The notes beneath the pieces were generated by a model. That model had not been told where the DNA came from. It was given only the letters and a program-made list of their open reading frames with translations, and made no database searches. Positions 51,237 to 59,121 of a stretch of 64,000 bases of DNA are shown here, in pieces (position 1 is the first letter of the stretch; every line of letters starts with the position of its first letter). Origin of the DNA: Arthrobacter sp. MYb227 (GTDB lineage: Bacteria > Actinomycetota > Actinomycetes > Actinomycetales > Micrococcaceae); assembly GCF_002975435.1 (NCBI RefSeq), contig NZ_PCPT01000002.1:248001-312000 (forward strand), given 5' to 3'. A program made the position numbers and the translations under genes.

Positions 51237-52520
51237 ATGGAATTCGCATTAGATGAGAAGACCCTGAGCCTGCAGGAAAATCTGCTCGATTTCATGGAAT
51301 CCCACGTTTACCCCAACGAGCGGGCATTCGCTGATGAATTGGAGGCCATGGAAAATCCGTTTGCCTTCACCCAGTCGAAGATCCTGCAGGGACTGCGGGC
51401 AGAGGCGCGCGGTCGGGGGCTGTGGAACCTATTTCTCCCGGGTGCCGACGGTGCGGGGCTTACCAACGTCCAGTACGCAGCACTTGCCGAAATTACCGGG
51501 CGTAGCCCCATGCTTGCACCGGCATCCTTGAACTGTGCAGCCCCAGACACCGGAAATATGGAGTTGCTGCACCAATTTGGCAACGCAGAGCAAAAAGAAA
51601 AATGGCTCACGCCGTTGCTCAATGGCGAGATTCGTTCGGCCTTTGCCATGACCGAGCCGGCAGTTGCTTCTTCGGACGCTACAAATGTTGAGATCAGTAT
51701 CGTGCGAGACGGCGATGAATATGTGATCAATGGACGCAAGTGGTTTATCAGTGGTGCCATGAATCCGGATGCCAAGATCTTTATTGTCATGGGCAAGACA
51801 GATCCGGGAGCCGAGCGTCACCGACAGCAATCCCAGATCTTGGTCCCACGTGAAACACCAGGTGTCATAGTCACTCGGGCCATGGAAATCTTTGGCTATG
51901 ACGACAGGGAAAGTGGTGGGCACGCCGAAATTGAGTTCGCAAACGTCCGGGTGCCGGTCGGCAACCTGATTGCCGGAGAAGGGGATGGCTTTGCCATTGC
52001 CCAGGCTCGCTTGGGCCCGGGGCGTATTCACCACTGCATGCGCGCCATTGGAATGGCCGAACGTGCACTAGAAATGATGTGTGAGCGCGCAGAACTACGC
52101 ACCCCATTTGGTAAGCCGCTGAGTGAACAGGGAGTCATCCGTGACTGGATTGCGCAATCACGCGTCAAGATCGAACAACTGCGCCTGCTGACATTCAAGG
52201 CGGCATGGCTGATGGACACGGTGGGCAACAAGGGAGCTCACACCGAAATCCAGGCAATCAAGATTGCTACACCAACTGCCGTGGAATGGATCATCGACAA
52301 GGCGATCCAGACCCATGGTGCAGCCGGACTATCCCAAGACTTCTTCCTGGCGGCTGCATTCGCCTACAACCGCACGCTGCGCTTTGCCGATGGCCCGGAC
52401 GAAGTCCATAAAAATGCGCTCGCTCGTCACGAGCTCAAGCGCCAACGTGGCCTAATCGAGGCCCGTGCGGCACGAATTGCTGCAGCACAAGAGAAAAACT
52501 TGGTGCTGGGAGCAGTTTAA
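51237..52520 (+). CDS. Acyl-CoA dehydrogenase (copy B)
   Basis: 427 aa, paralogue of 26298-27554. Shared stretches: FAMTEPAVASSDATNVE, KWFISGAMNPDAKIF, RTPFGKPLSEQGVI and QTHGAAGLSQDFFLAAAFAYNRT. Ribosome site AAGGAAAGTACTTCA. Copy A is coupled to a kinase; here no kinase gene is present, so this one either shares the kinase at 25224 or works without it. It has 92 nt to the binding-protein stop and 142 nt to the P450 gene. Confidence 0.87.
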   Translation: MEFALDEKTLSLQENLLDFMESHVYPNERAFADELEAMENPFAFTQSKILQGLRAEARGRGLWNLFLPGADGAGLTNVQYAALAEITGRSPMLAPASLNCAAPDTGNMELLHQFGNAEQKEKWLTPLLNGEIRSAFAMTEPAVASSDATNVEISIVRDGDEYVINGRKWFISGAMNPDAKIFIVMGKTDPGAERHRQQSQILVPRETPGVIVTRAMEIFGYDDRESGGHAEIEFANVRVPVGNLIAGEGDGFAIAQARLGPGRIHHCMRAIGMAERALEMMCERAELRTPFGKPLSEQGVIRDWIAQSRVKIEQLRLLTFKAAWLMDTVGNKGAHTEIQAIKIATPTAVEWIIDKAIQTHGAAGLSQDFFLAAAFAYNRTLRFADGPDEVHKNALARHELKRQRGLIEARAARIAAAQEKNLVLGAV

Positions 52521-52580
52521 GAAGTACGAAGCAAGATTCTGGTTTGACCCGTTGTCACCCACGGTTCTTTGTGGTGGCAT

Positions 52581-52638
52581 CAGTCCATCGTTCGGGGGTA
52601 CTGGGTACATGACTTGTACCCCCGAACGATGGGCACTG
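52581..52638 (+). other. Strong hairpin between ACAD B and P450 B genes
   Basis: CAGTCCATCGTTCGGGGGTAC (52581-52601) pairs with GTACCCCCGAACGATGG plus ACTG (52616-52638), two unpaired bases near the base. No T-run. It could terminate most transcripts or act as a processing or stability element that sets P450 B expression apart. Confidence 0.6.
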
Positions 52639-52662
52639 AAGCTCTAGGAAAGGTTGTGGGTT

Positions 52663-53880
52663 GTGACGACGATTTCTCGTTGCCCGGTAAATGAAGGCGC
52701 AATACCTGTATTGGATGATGATCCATTTTCATCAGAAATTTTGGAAAACCCGTTGCCATTCCAAGAACGGTTGTTGGAGGCCGGCCCGGTTGCCTACCTG
52801 TCAAAATATAATGCCTACGCGATAGGACGATTCGACGAGCTCTCAAGTGCGCTCTCGAATTGGCAGGAATTCATTTCCGGTGATGGGGTCAGTATCCGGG
52901 AGCTAGAAGCTCCCAAGGGGCTACTGCAAACCGACCCACCAATGCATGACGCCCCGCGCGAGGTCCTCCAAGAGATCCTCTCGGCACGTGTGCTGCGCAA
53001 GCTCAGGGACGATTGCATGGCCCGAGCTATAGCGCTACTCGATGCTCATCTCAATGGCTTTGAGGTTGGAGCCCAGGTCGAGATCGACGGCGTGAAGGAT
53101 ATTGCCGCAGTGCTACCGGTGAATTTCTTCCCGGATGCCTCCGGGATCGATGAAGCAGGAAAAGATAAGTTCGTTGATTTTGCTGATCACAACTTCAATA
53201 CGGCAGGACCCTACAACGACTTGGTCAAGGCGGGGGAGTGTAAAGCTTCCGAATTGGCCCAGTGGATGGTGCAAAAATGTCAACGTGATGCCTTGAAGCC
53301 CGAAGGCTTTGGTGCGGATATCTGGGCCGCCGCGGATCGTGGGGACATTCTTCCAGACCATGCACCATTGCTAGCAAGTTCTTTGATTGCCGCGGGTGTT
53401 GATACGACAATTTATGGCATCTCTGGGCTCCTGTATGGTTTGGCGACAAATCCAGACCAATGGGAAAAGCTTAAGGAAAACCCCGGGCTGGCACGCGTCG
53501 CCTTTGATGAGGCTTTGCGGTGGTCTTCCCCGGTCCAGGCAATGTTCCGTAAGACAACAACGGACGTGAATATTGGCGGAACCATCATTCCCGCTAATAG
53601 CAGAGTCATGATGAGCTACCCAGCAGCAAACCGGGATCCCCGTAGGTGGGAGAACCCAGATAAGTTCGATTTAAACCGTGACCCTTCGGGACACCTGGCA
53701 TTTGGCAGGGGAGTGCACCAGTGCGTTGGTCAACATGCCGCACGCTTGCAGGCCGCTTGCTTGCTCGAACTGCTGATTGAGCGTGTTCAGAGCATCGAAT
53801 TGGTTGGCCCGGTGGAATACCACCACAACAATGCGCTTCGAGGCTGGGCTGCGGTGCCGCTTCGCTTCACGCTTTGCTGA
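52663..53880 (+). CDS. Cytochrome P450, CYP199-like (copy B)
   Basis: 405 aa. The start is GTG 52663, nine bases after AGGAAAGG; this gives an N-terminus (MTTISRCPVNEGAIPVLDDD) that aligns with copy A (MTATSKCPINHGTIPVLDDD), while the longer frame from 52654 does not. I-helix AGVDTT and heme loop FGRGVHQCVG are kept, as are HNNALRGWAAVPL and FNTAGPYNDLV. No reductase gene lies next to it, so it likely uses the one at 37756-38772. Substrate probably related to that of copy A. Followed by a hairpin at 53898-53926. Confidence 0.9.
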   Translation: MTTISRCPVNEGAIPVLDDDPFSSEILENPLPFQERLLEAGPVAYLSKYNAYAIGRFDELSSALSNWQEFISGDGVSIRELEAPKGLLQTDPPMHDAPREVLQEILSARVLRKLRDDCMARAIALLDAHLNGFEVGAQVEIDGVKDIAAVLPVNFFPDASGIDEAGKDKFVDFADHNFNTAGPYNDLVKAGECKASELAQWMVQKCQRDALKPEGFGADIWAAADRGDILPDHAPLLASSLIAAGVDTTIYGISGLLYGLATNPDQWEKLKENPGLARVAFDEALRWSSPVQAMFRKTTTDVNIGGTIIPANSRVMMSYPAANRDPRRWENPDKFDLNRDPSGHLAFGRGVHQCVGQHAARLQAACLLELLIERVQSIELVGPVEYHHNNALRGWAAVPLRFTLC

Positions 53881-53897
53881 CCCACTAAGCCGGGAGT

Positions 53898-53926
53898 CGG
53901 CGAATAGATAGGGGATCTATTCGCCG
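53898..53926 (+). terminator. Hairpin after P450 B
   Basis: CGGCGAATAGAT (53898-53909) with ATCTATTCGCCG (53915-53926), loop AGGGG. Perfect 12-bp stem without T-run. Confidence 0.7.
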
Positions 53927-54119
53927 GCCCCCAATGGTTGATGGAACCCTGGTAAACGGTGATTTGGCCGGTGACCTTGCCAGCGCTAAGGGTTGCGTGT
54001 TTTCAGGAATCAGAAGCCAATTAGCCCTTATCCGGAAACTTGGGTAGTATCTATCGTCGTGTTGCGGCGCTAATTTGGACTTCGATTTACCTCGAAAATC
54101 AGCTTAGAAGGCAACGCAT

Positions 54120-54191
54120 TGGGGTATGGTGTAATTGGCAACACAGCAGTTTCTGGTACTGTCGTTCTAGGTTCGAGTCCTGGTACCCCAG
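54120..54191 (+). tRNA. tRNA-Gln (anticodon CTG)
   Basis: 72 nt from TGGGGTA to discriminator G at 54191. Acceptor stem TGGGGTA/TACCCCA, a TpsiC arm with GGTTCGAGTCC, and an anticodon stem GCAGT/ACTGT enclosing TTCTGGT, which puts CTG at positions 34-36. CCA is not encoded. It is followed by a terminator at 54212. Confidence 0.92.
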
Positions 54192-54211
54192 CTCAATAAA
54201 TAAGCATTTTT

Positions 54212-54241
54212 GACACCGATTCGTCGGTGTCTTTTTTGTTT
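54212..54241 (+). terminator. Terminator of tRNA-Gln
   Basis: GACACCGA-TTCG-TCGGTGTC (54212-54231), a stable TTCG tetraloop hairpin followed by TTTTTTGTTTT. Confidence 0.95.
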
Positions 54242-54743
54242 TCTGACGCCGGTGCGGGGCGCCAGAAGGGCTGAGCATGGGCTTACCCAAAGGGAGACCC
54301 GCTGAAGCCGGTCGTGTGGGCCGGTTCGTAAGCGCTCCTGATGCCGACAAGAGCATATGCGGCACAAGGCAACACGATGCCCCTCAGTCGTTTGTTGTAT
54401 CTCATGTCTGCATGGCGACGCGCTATAGCAGCAGGATGGGCCCGTCAGCGCGAACTGCGCCCGAGCGGTGAAGGCGTCTTACCTGAGATGCGACGTTGGG
54501 GCTGCCTGCGAGGTGGGTATGCAGGCCCCCAATTGGCCGTCCAAAGAGGAAACCCATGTGTGGAAGAGGGCTTCAAGATATTGAGGCTAGGCAGTCGATT
54601 CTGAGGTGTCTTTCGAGCAACGGCTCGGGGCTCTGTGGGCCAGGACCCGCTTCGTGGTCGGGGAAAATAGCGAATGGACTTGCTGCCCGGCACCGATCAA
54701 ATATCGCTTTTTTGGGGTTGTGGGTCTCGGGCCACATGCAAAA
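54242..54743. other. Gene-free stretch after tRNA-Gln
   Basis: Several 60-90-codon frames overlap on both strands but none has a ribosome site or a recognisable product. I found no second copy of the tRNA 3' end in the window that would mark an integration site. Confidence 0.4.
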
Positions 54744-54784
54744 GGGTCTTGGTCTGGATAACTACGATATCCAGACCAGGACCC
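54744..54784 (-). terminator. Terminator of the leftward MFS gene
   Basis: Stem GGGTC-TGGTCTGGATA with TATCCAGACCA-GACCC; on the minus strand it is followed by TTTTGC. It lies 27 bp past the MFS stop. Confidence 0.75.
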
Positions 54785-54810
54785 AAGCCAATGTTCCCCG
54801 TGGAGAATCC

Positions 54811-56160
54811 TTATGCCGAGTGCGAGACTTCCTTGCGGGCCTCGTACACGGCCGTGAGTTCAAGCAGGCGTATGCGGGCGCGTGCCGGGTTCAGCATGAG
54901 GCCACCGATGACACCGAAGACGCAAATCACGATGCCAACAATGAAGAACCCATTTGCATAACCCTCGGTTGGGGTCGGGGCGTTTTCAACGATGAGTCCC
55001 AGAACATAGGGAGCCACCATACCTGCAACCGAATACACAGCGACGATGCAACCAAAGAATGATGCACGCTGGTGTGCCGGTAAGAAGTCAGAAGCACCAG
55101 CAAAGCCAATGGCAAAGGCAATCGAGTTGATCGAGAACGCTGCAACGACCAGAACCAGCTGAAGCGTCCCTGGCTCAACCTTGGTAAAGCTGATCATGCA
55201 TACCCCTGCAAAGAGCAGGAATGCGGCAGTCAAGTAGGAGCGAGCGGCTCGTGAGGAGAAGCCACGCTTGAGCATCCAACCCGAAAGGGCACCGCTAGCC
55301 AAGAGCAGAATTGCTGCACAAACGTAAGGGATGGAGACTAGGACACCAACCGTCTGCATTGAGTAGCCAAGGCCTTCGTTCATGAAGGCTGGAAGCCAGG
55401 TGACCTTCAATGAAGTGATTAGGTAACCGGCGAATGAAAGCAACGCCAGTCCCCAGAAACTTGGGAGCATCAGCAGGCGGTAGAAGGGAACCTTGATGTC
55501 GCCGTTTGGATCGACTGCTACTTCTTTTTCTTCGAGTGTCTCGGGGCGCTTCTTGAACGGCAGCTTGTCCGCAAAGAAGAACCACATGATGATCCACACG
55601 ACGCTGACGGCCACGAGGAAGATGAAAGATGCGTGCCAGTCCCAACGCAGGATGATCCAGGTCAGTAGCGGGGCAGCAATGAGTGGGCCGAGTGAGGTGC
55701 CGGAGGTAACGATGGCTCCTGCCGTGGCACGCTTCTCTGGTGGGAAGAGTCCATGCACGATCGACTGACACATTGCGTGAGCCGGGCCTTCAAAGAAGCC
55801 AAGCGCAATGCGGCTGGCAAACAGAACGCCAAATGTGGTTGGCACTGTCAACGGAAGCATGGTCAGGATCCAGGTGAACATCAAGATGCCCATGGCCCAG
55901 GTGTAGGAAATCTTGCGGAAAGCCGCGGTGAGTACCACTGCACCAATCGCGAAGAGCCAGAAGAAAGCACTTGAAAGCAGGCCGTACTGGCTTGCGGTTA
56001 GACCCATGCTTTCGCGGATTGGCTTACTTGCCAAACCGATTGCGGCTTTATCGGCAAAGTTGAGCATTGAGAAAATCAAGAGCATAAGAACAATGCCCCA
56101 GTATCGCTTGCTTGTAGGCGTGCTTGACTGGGTGGCACTGCGCCGGGGGAGCGCGGTCAT
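54811..56160 (-). CDS. MFS transporter (anion:cation symporter/ACS-like)
   Basis: About 449 aa. The start is uncertain among ATG 56160, GTG 56163 and TTG 56166, all behind AAGGAG; TTG has the best spacing. Twelve hydrophobic segments, the first near residue 20 with LMLLIFSMLNFADKAAIGLASKPI, whose FADKAAIG resembles the ACS (anion:cation symporter) branch for organic acids. The conserved RIALGFFEGPAHAM and the loop FFPPEKRATAGAIV are present. Likely uptake of an organic acid in exchange with H+. It stands next to tRNA-Gln and is divergent from another MFS gene. Confidence 0.8.
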   Translation of the reverse strand: MTALPRRSATQSSTPTSKRYWGIVLMLLIFSMLNFADKAAIGLASKPIRESMGLTASQYGLLSSAFFWLFAIGAVVLTAAFRKISYTWAMGILMFTWILTMLPLTVPTTFGVLFASRIALGFFEGPAHAMCQSIVHGLFPPEKRATAGAIVTSGTSLGPLIAAPLLTWIILRWDWHASFIFLVAVSVVWIIMWFFFADKLPFKKRPETLEEKEVAVDPNGDIKVPFYRLLMLPSFWGLALLSFAGYLITSLKVTWLPAFMNEGLGYSMQTVGVLVSIPYVCAAILLLASGALSGWMLKRGFSSRAARSYLTAAFLLFAGVCMISFTKVEPGTLQLVLVVAAFSINSIAFAIGFAGASDFLPAHQRASFFGCIVAVYSVAGMVAPYVLGLIVENAPTPTEGYANGFFIVGIVICVFGVIGGLMLNPARARIRLLELTAVYEARKEVSHSA

Positions 56161-56360
56161 CACCAAGAAGGTCTCCTTGTATCTGGAAGTCAATGAACGG
56201 AAGAGGCCTTGTGACCTAGCGCACATCACTTTCCTCACCTACAAGTAGAAGCGCATGCCTGAAATCCTTCAATGATTCAAGGGCTATCAGGGTGATTATC
56301 CGAAAGTGTCGGCAGTCACAAGATTAGTCGTTTGACGCAATTTTTACTTGGTTCGGCGCA

Positions 56361-56380
56361 TGATTTAAGGCTCACCTTAG
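56361..56380. promoter_or_regulatory. Possible iron-regulator (DtxR-type) half-box
   Basis: TGATTTAAGGCTCACCTTAG holds AGGCTCACCTTAG, which looks like the right half of actinobacterial DtxR/IdeR boxes; the left half fits poorly. It is in the 412-nt divergent gap 56161-56572, which has no gene. Low confidence. Confidence 0.25.
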
Positions 56381-56572
56381 TCGTGCTTTCATCTACTGTC
56401 AGGTAGCTGACGGTAGACCGTTGGCCGAAAGTTTGACTGTGGGAGCGATAGTAACTGTTGTGGGCTGTCAGGCAAGGGTGAAGCTTGTCGATAGCGTGAG
56501 TGCTCTGGCTGGGGATCGACTTGGGGGAGGGTGAGTCTTTCGCCCAGCTATGGCAGGCTCTAGGCTAGGAGC

Positions 56573-58009
56573 ATGCCGCAGGACGAGCTTCCAGCTGCTG
56601 GCGCGGAATCTTCGAATACCAACTTTTCCGCTGCAACGGTGTCCCCGCCAACGGGACAACGTACGTTCATGCATGTGCTGGTCAATACGGCCTTGGCTAA
56701 TATCATCACGAGTTACCTATGGTTCGCATTAACTTTCTGGGTGTATTTGGAGACCCGCTCGGTGCTAGCCACCGGACTCATTGGTGGGGCCTACATGCTA
56801 TTGGTTGCGTTCTTTGGCCTCTTCTTTGGTGTGCTGGTCGATCGCTATCGAAAACACGCGGTGATGGTTGGCTCAACCTTGGTTACAGTTGCATGCTTTG
56901 CTCTGTCACTGGGGCTGTTCATGCTCGTTCCAGAATCTGAGCTGATGAGCCTGACGGGAATCTGGTTTTGGCTCTTTGCCTTGGTAATCCTCATTGGGGC
57001 AGTGGTTGAACAACTGCGTAACATTGCGCTGTCCACCACCGTGACTCTATTGGTACCTGCGGAACGACGCGCCAATGCCAATGGCCTCGTTGGTACGGTG
57101 CAAGGACTGGCATTCATGATTACCAGTGTCTTTAGTGGTCTTTCCATTGGCATGCTTGGCATGGGCGGAACAATAGTCATTGCGCTTCTGGCTTGTGTTA
57201 TTGCGTTGGTGCACCTGCTCTTCCTGAAGATCCCTGAGCCGAAGGTCGTCCGTGCCGAGGAGCGTGAGAGCTTTGCCGAGATACGCGCGGGGATTGCCGC
57301 GGTCCGCACAACGCAAGGCCTGTTTGCGCTGATTTTGTTCACCACCTTCAATAATCTGACCGGTGGAGTCTTCGTGGCACTCATGGATCCCTATGGGCTG
57401 ACAATATTCACGGTAGAGGTCTGGGGCATAGTGCTTGGGGTGACAGCCACCGGATTCTTGATTGGCGGCGGGCTGGTTGCGAAATTTGGGTTAGGCAAAA
57501 ATCCCATTCGGACCATGCTGATCTTGGTGATCTGTACCGGTGTATTGGGAGCTAGTTTTACGATCCGCGAATGGTGGTGGATCTACGCGGTGGGCATTTG
57601 GCTCTTCATGATGCTGATCCCCGCGGTGGAAGCCGCGGAACAAACTGTCATACAAAAGGTGGTGCCCTATGCTGTCCAGGGCAGGGTCTTTGGCTTTGCC
57701 ATGACATTTGAGGCCGCTGCAGCTCCGATTACCGCCTTCATGATCGCCCCGTTGGCCGAATTTTTGATTATTCCCTATATGAAGTCCGAGTCGGGGCAAC
57801 AAAGTTGGGGTTGGCTATTGGGAAGTGGGGATGCCCGAGGGATCGCGCTGGTATTTCTCATCTCGGGTATAGCTTCGATCGTGCTGGGGCTTGCGGCATT
57901 AAGTACTCGTTCGTACCGTCGGCTATCGCTCGCCTACGAAACCGCGGTGCCGAGCGCACCGGTTGAGCCAGATGCCGAAAGTGAGAGCGGTTCTGCGGGC
58001 GCGGTTTAG
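56573..58009 (+). CDS. MFS transporter, EntS-like exporter type
   Basis: 478 aa. Hydrophobic segments begin near residue 35 (VNTALANIITSYLWFALTFWVYLETRS). The N-terminal half carries the MFS loop GVLVDRYRKHAVM, and the layout resembles enterobactin-exporter EntS-like or multidrug efflux proteins. The C-terminal tail is hydrophilic and acidic. The ATG lies just after TAGGAGC, a very short spacing. Cargo unknown; the possible iron box upstream would suit a siderophore exporter but is weak. Confidence 0.75.
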   Translation: MPQDELPAAGAESSNTNFSAATVSPPTGQRTFMHVLVNTALANIITSYLWFALTFWVYLETRSVLATGLIGGAYMLLVAFFGLFFGVLVDRYRKHAVMVGSTLVTVACFALSLGLFMLVPESELMSLTGIWFWLFALVILIGAVVEQLRNIALSTTVTLLVPAERRANANGLVGTVQGLAFMITSVFSGLSIGMLGMGGTIVIALLACVIALVHLLFLKIPEPKVVRAEERESFAEIRAGIAAVRTTQGLFALILFTTFNNLTGGVFVALMDPYGLTIFTVEVWGIVLGVTATGFLIGGGLVAKFGLGKNPIRTMLILVICTGVLGASFTIREWWWIYAVGIWLFMMLIPAVEAAEQTVIQKVVPYAVQGRVFGFAMTFEAAAAPITAFMIAPLAEFLIIPYMKSESGQQSWGWLLGSGDARGIALVFLISGIASIVLGLAALSTRSYRRLSLAYETAVPSAPVEPDAESESGSAGAV

Positions 58010-58047
58010 AGACGGGTCTTGACTGATGGATATGGCCGCTGAATAAT

Positions 58048-58647
58048 TTAGCGCCTCGGAGATTCGGGATCGCCTATATGGCCCTCGGCGTTGGCGTCGA
58101 GCACGCGTTGCACAAAGGCACAGTACTCGAGCATGTAGTGCTCGAGGAATCCACGGAGCGAATCATCGGTGATGGTGCCGTCGGGTTCAAAGACTCCGGG
58201 CTTGAAGGTGAGGTAGACCTCGGGGGAGCTCAACTGTGGTGCATCAAGGAAGCTGAGGACACTGCGCATATGTGATTGCATGACTGCGGTGCCGATGGCA
58301 CCGGTTGATGCACCGATGACGCCAGTGGGTTTGCGTGCGAAAGAATTGGTACCCTTCGGACGCGAGGCCCAGTCGATAGCGTTCTTCAAACCGCCAGGAA
58401 TGGAGCGGTTGAATTCGGGAGAAATGATGAGGATGCCATCTGCGGATTGAATGGCATGTTTCAGCACTATTCCCTCGGGCGGGTAGTTTTCATCGTGATC
58501 CTGACTGTAGAGGGGCAGATCCCGAATCGGAATCTCAGTGAAAGTGAGATTTTCGGGTGCCAGCTTGATCAGTGCCCGGGACAGGATGCGGTTGATTGAT
58601 GTGCTGGAGAGCGAACCAACTATGTAACCAATGTTGTAGGTAGCCAT
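58048..58647 (-). CDS. NADPH-dependent FMN reductase
   Basis: 199 aa, flavodoxin-like fold. Phosphate-binding loop VGSLSSTSINRILSRAL near the N-terminus and SPEFNRSIPGGLKNAIDW in the middle, the hallmark of the NADPH:FMN/quinone/chromate reductase family. The enzyme reduces free FMN, quinones or azo compounds with NAD(P)H. It faces the MFS gene tail to tail. It may supply flavin or detoxify quinones; the link to the catabolic island is only positional. Confidence 0.88.
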   Translation of the reverse strand: MATYNIGYIVGSLSSTSINRILSRALIKLAPENLTFTEIPIRDLPLYSQDHDENYPPEGIVLKHAIQSADGILIISPEFNRSIPGGLKNAIDWASRPKGTNSFARKPTGVIGASTGAIGTAVMQSHMRSVLSFLDAPQLSSPEVYLTFKPGVFEPDGTITDDSLRGFLEHYMLEYCAFVQRVLDANAEGHIGDPESPRR

Positions 58648-59121
58648 AAACCCAGTTCAGCACTCGTAATCCCTCAAGGCTAGAGGTGCTGGGAATGCTA
58701 TAGGTTAGTGGCGTCCAGAATAAGCAAGTCAGCAAAACTTTGGACAAACGATTCCAGGAAGACACGAAGCCTGAACACTCGGGACATGTGACTTCTGCAG
58801 TTCTCTGGAGATCGATAGATGCTTCACTGCGCATGACCTGGGCACATCCTTAGCACAAAAGTCTATTTGGAAAAGTCTGATTGCCTAAGATCGGGCTTTG
58901 CCTCACGACTCGAGCCACCGTCAGTTGCTTGAGGAGATTGAAGATGCAGTTGAGCGAGCTGTTGTCTTGGGCCCTGTTATTGGCAGAAGTCCCCACAAGC
59001 AGCAGAACTTGAGGCGCGGCCCACGAGGTCGCGGAGCCACGAGACGTCAAAAGCGACAAGTGGTGCCACCGTTATGGCAGTTACTCCCGGTCTGACGGTG
59101 ACAAGGAGTAACTGCCCTAAT
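58648..59121. other. 474-nt gap with hairpin next to the helicase 3' end
   Basis: GGCAGTTACTCC (59076-59087) pairs with GGAGTAACTGCC (59105-59116), six bases past the helicase stop; this is its likely terminator. Short frames in the rest lack support. Confidence 0.5.

Noticed and set aside
54192-54743. An integrated element behind tRNA-Gln
   Set aside because: No integrase and no second copy of the tRNA 3' end were found; the tRNA has its own normal terminator.
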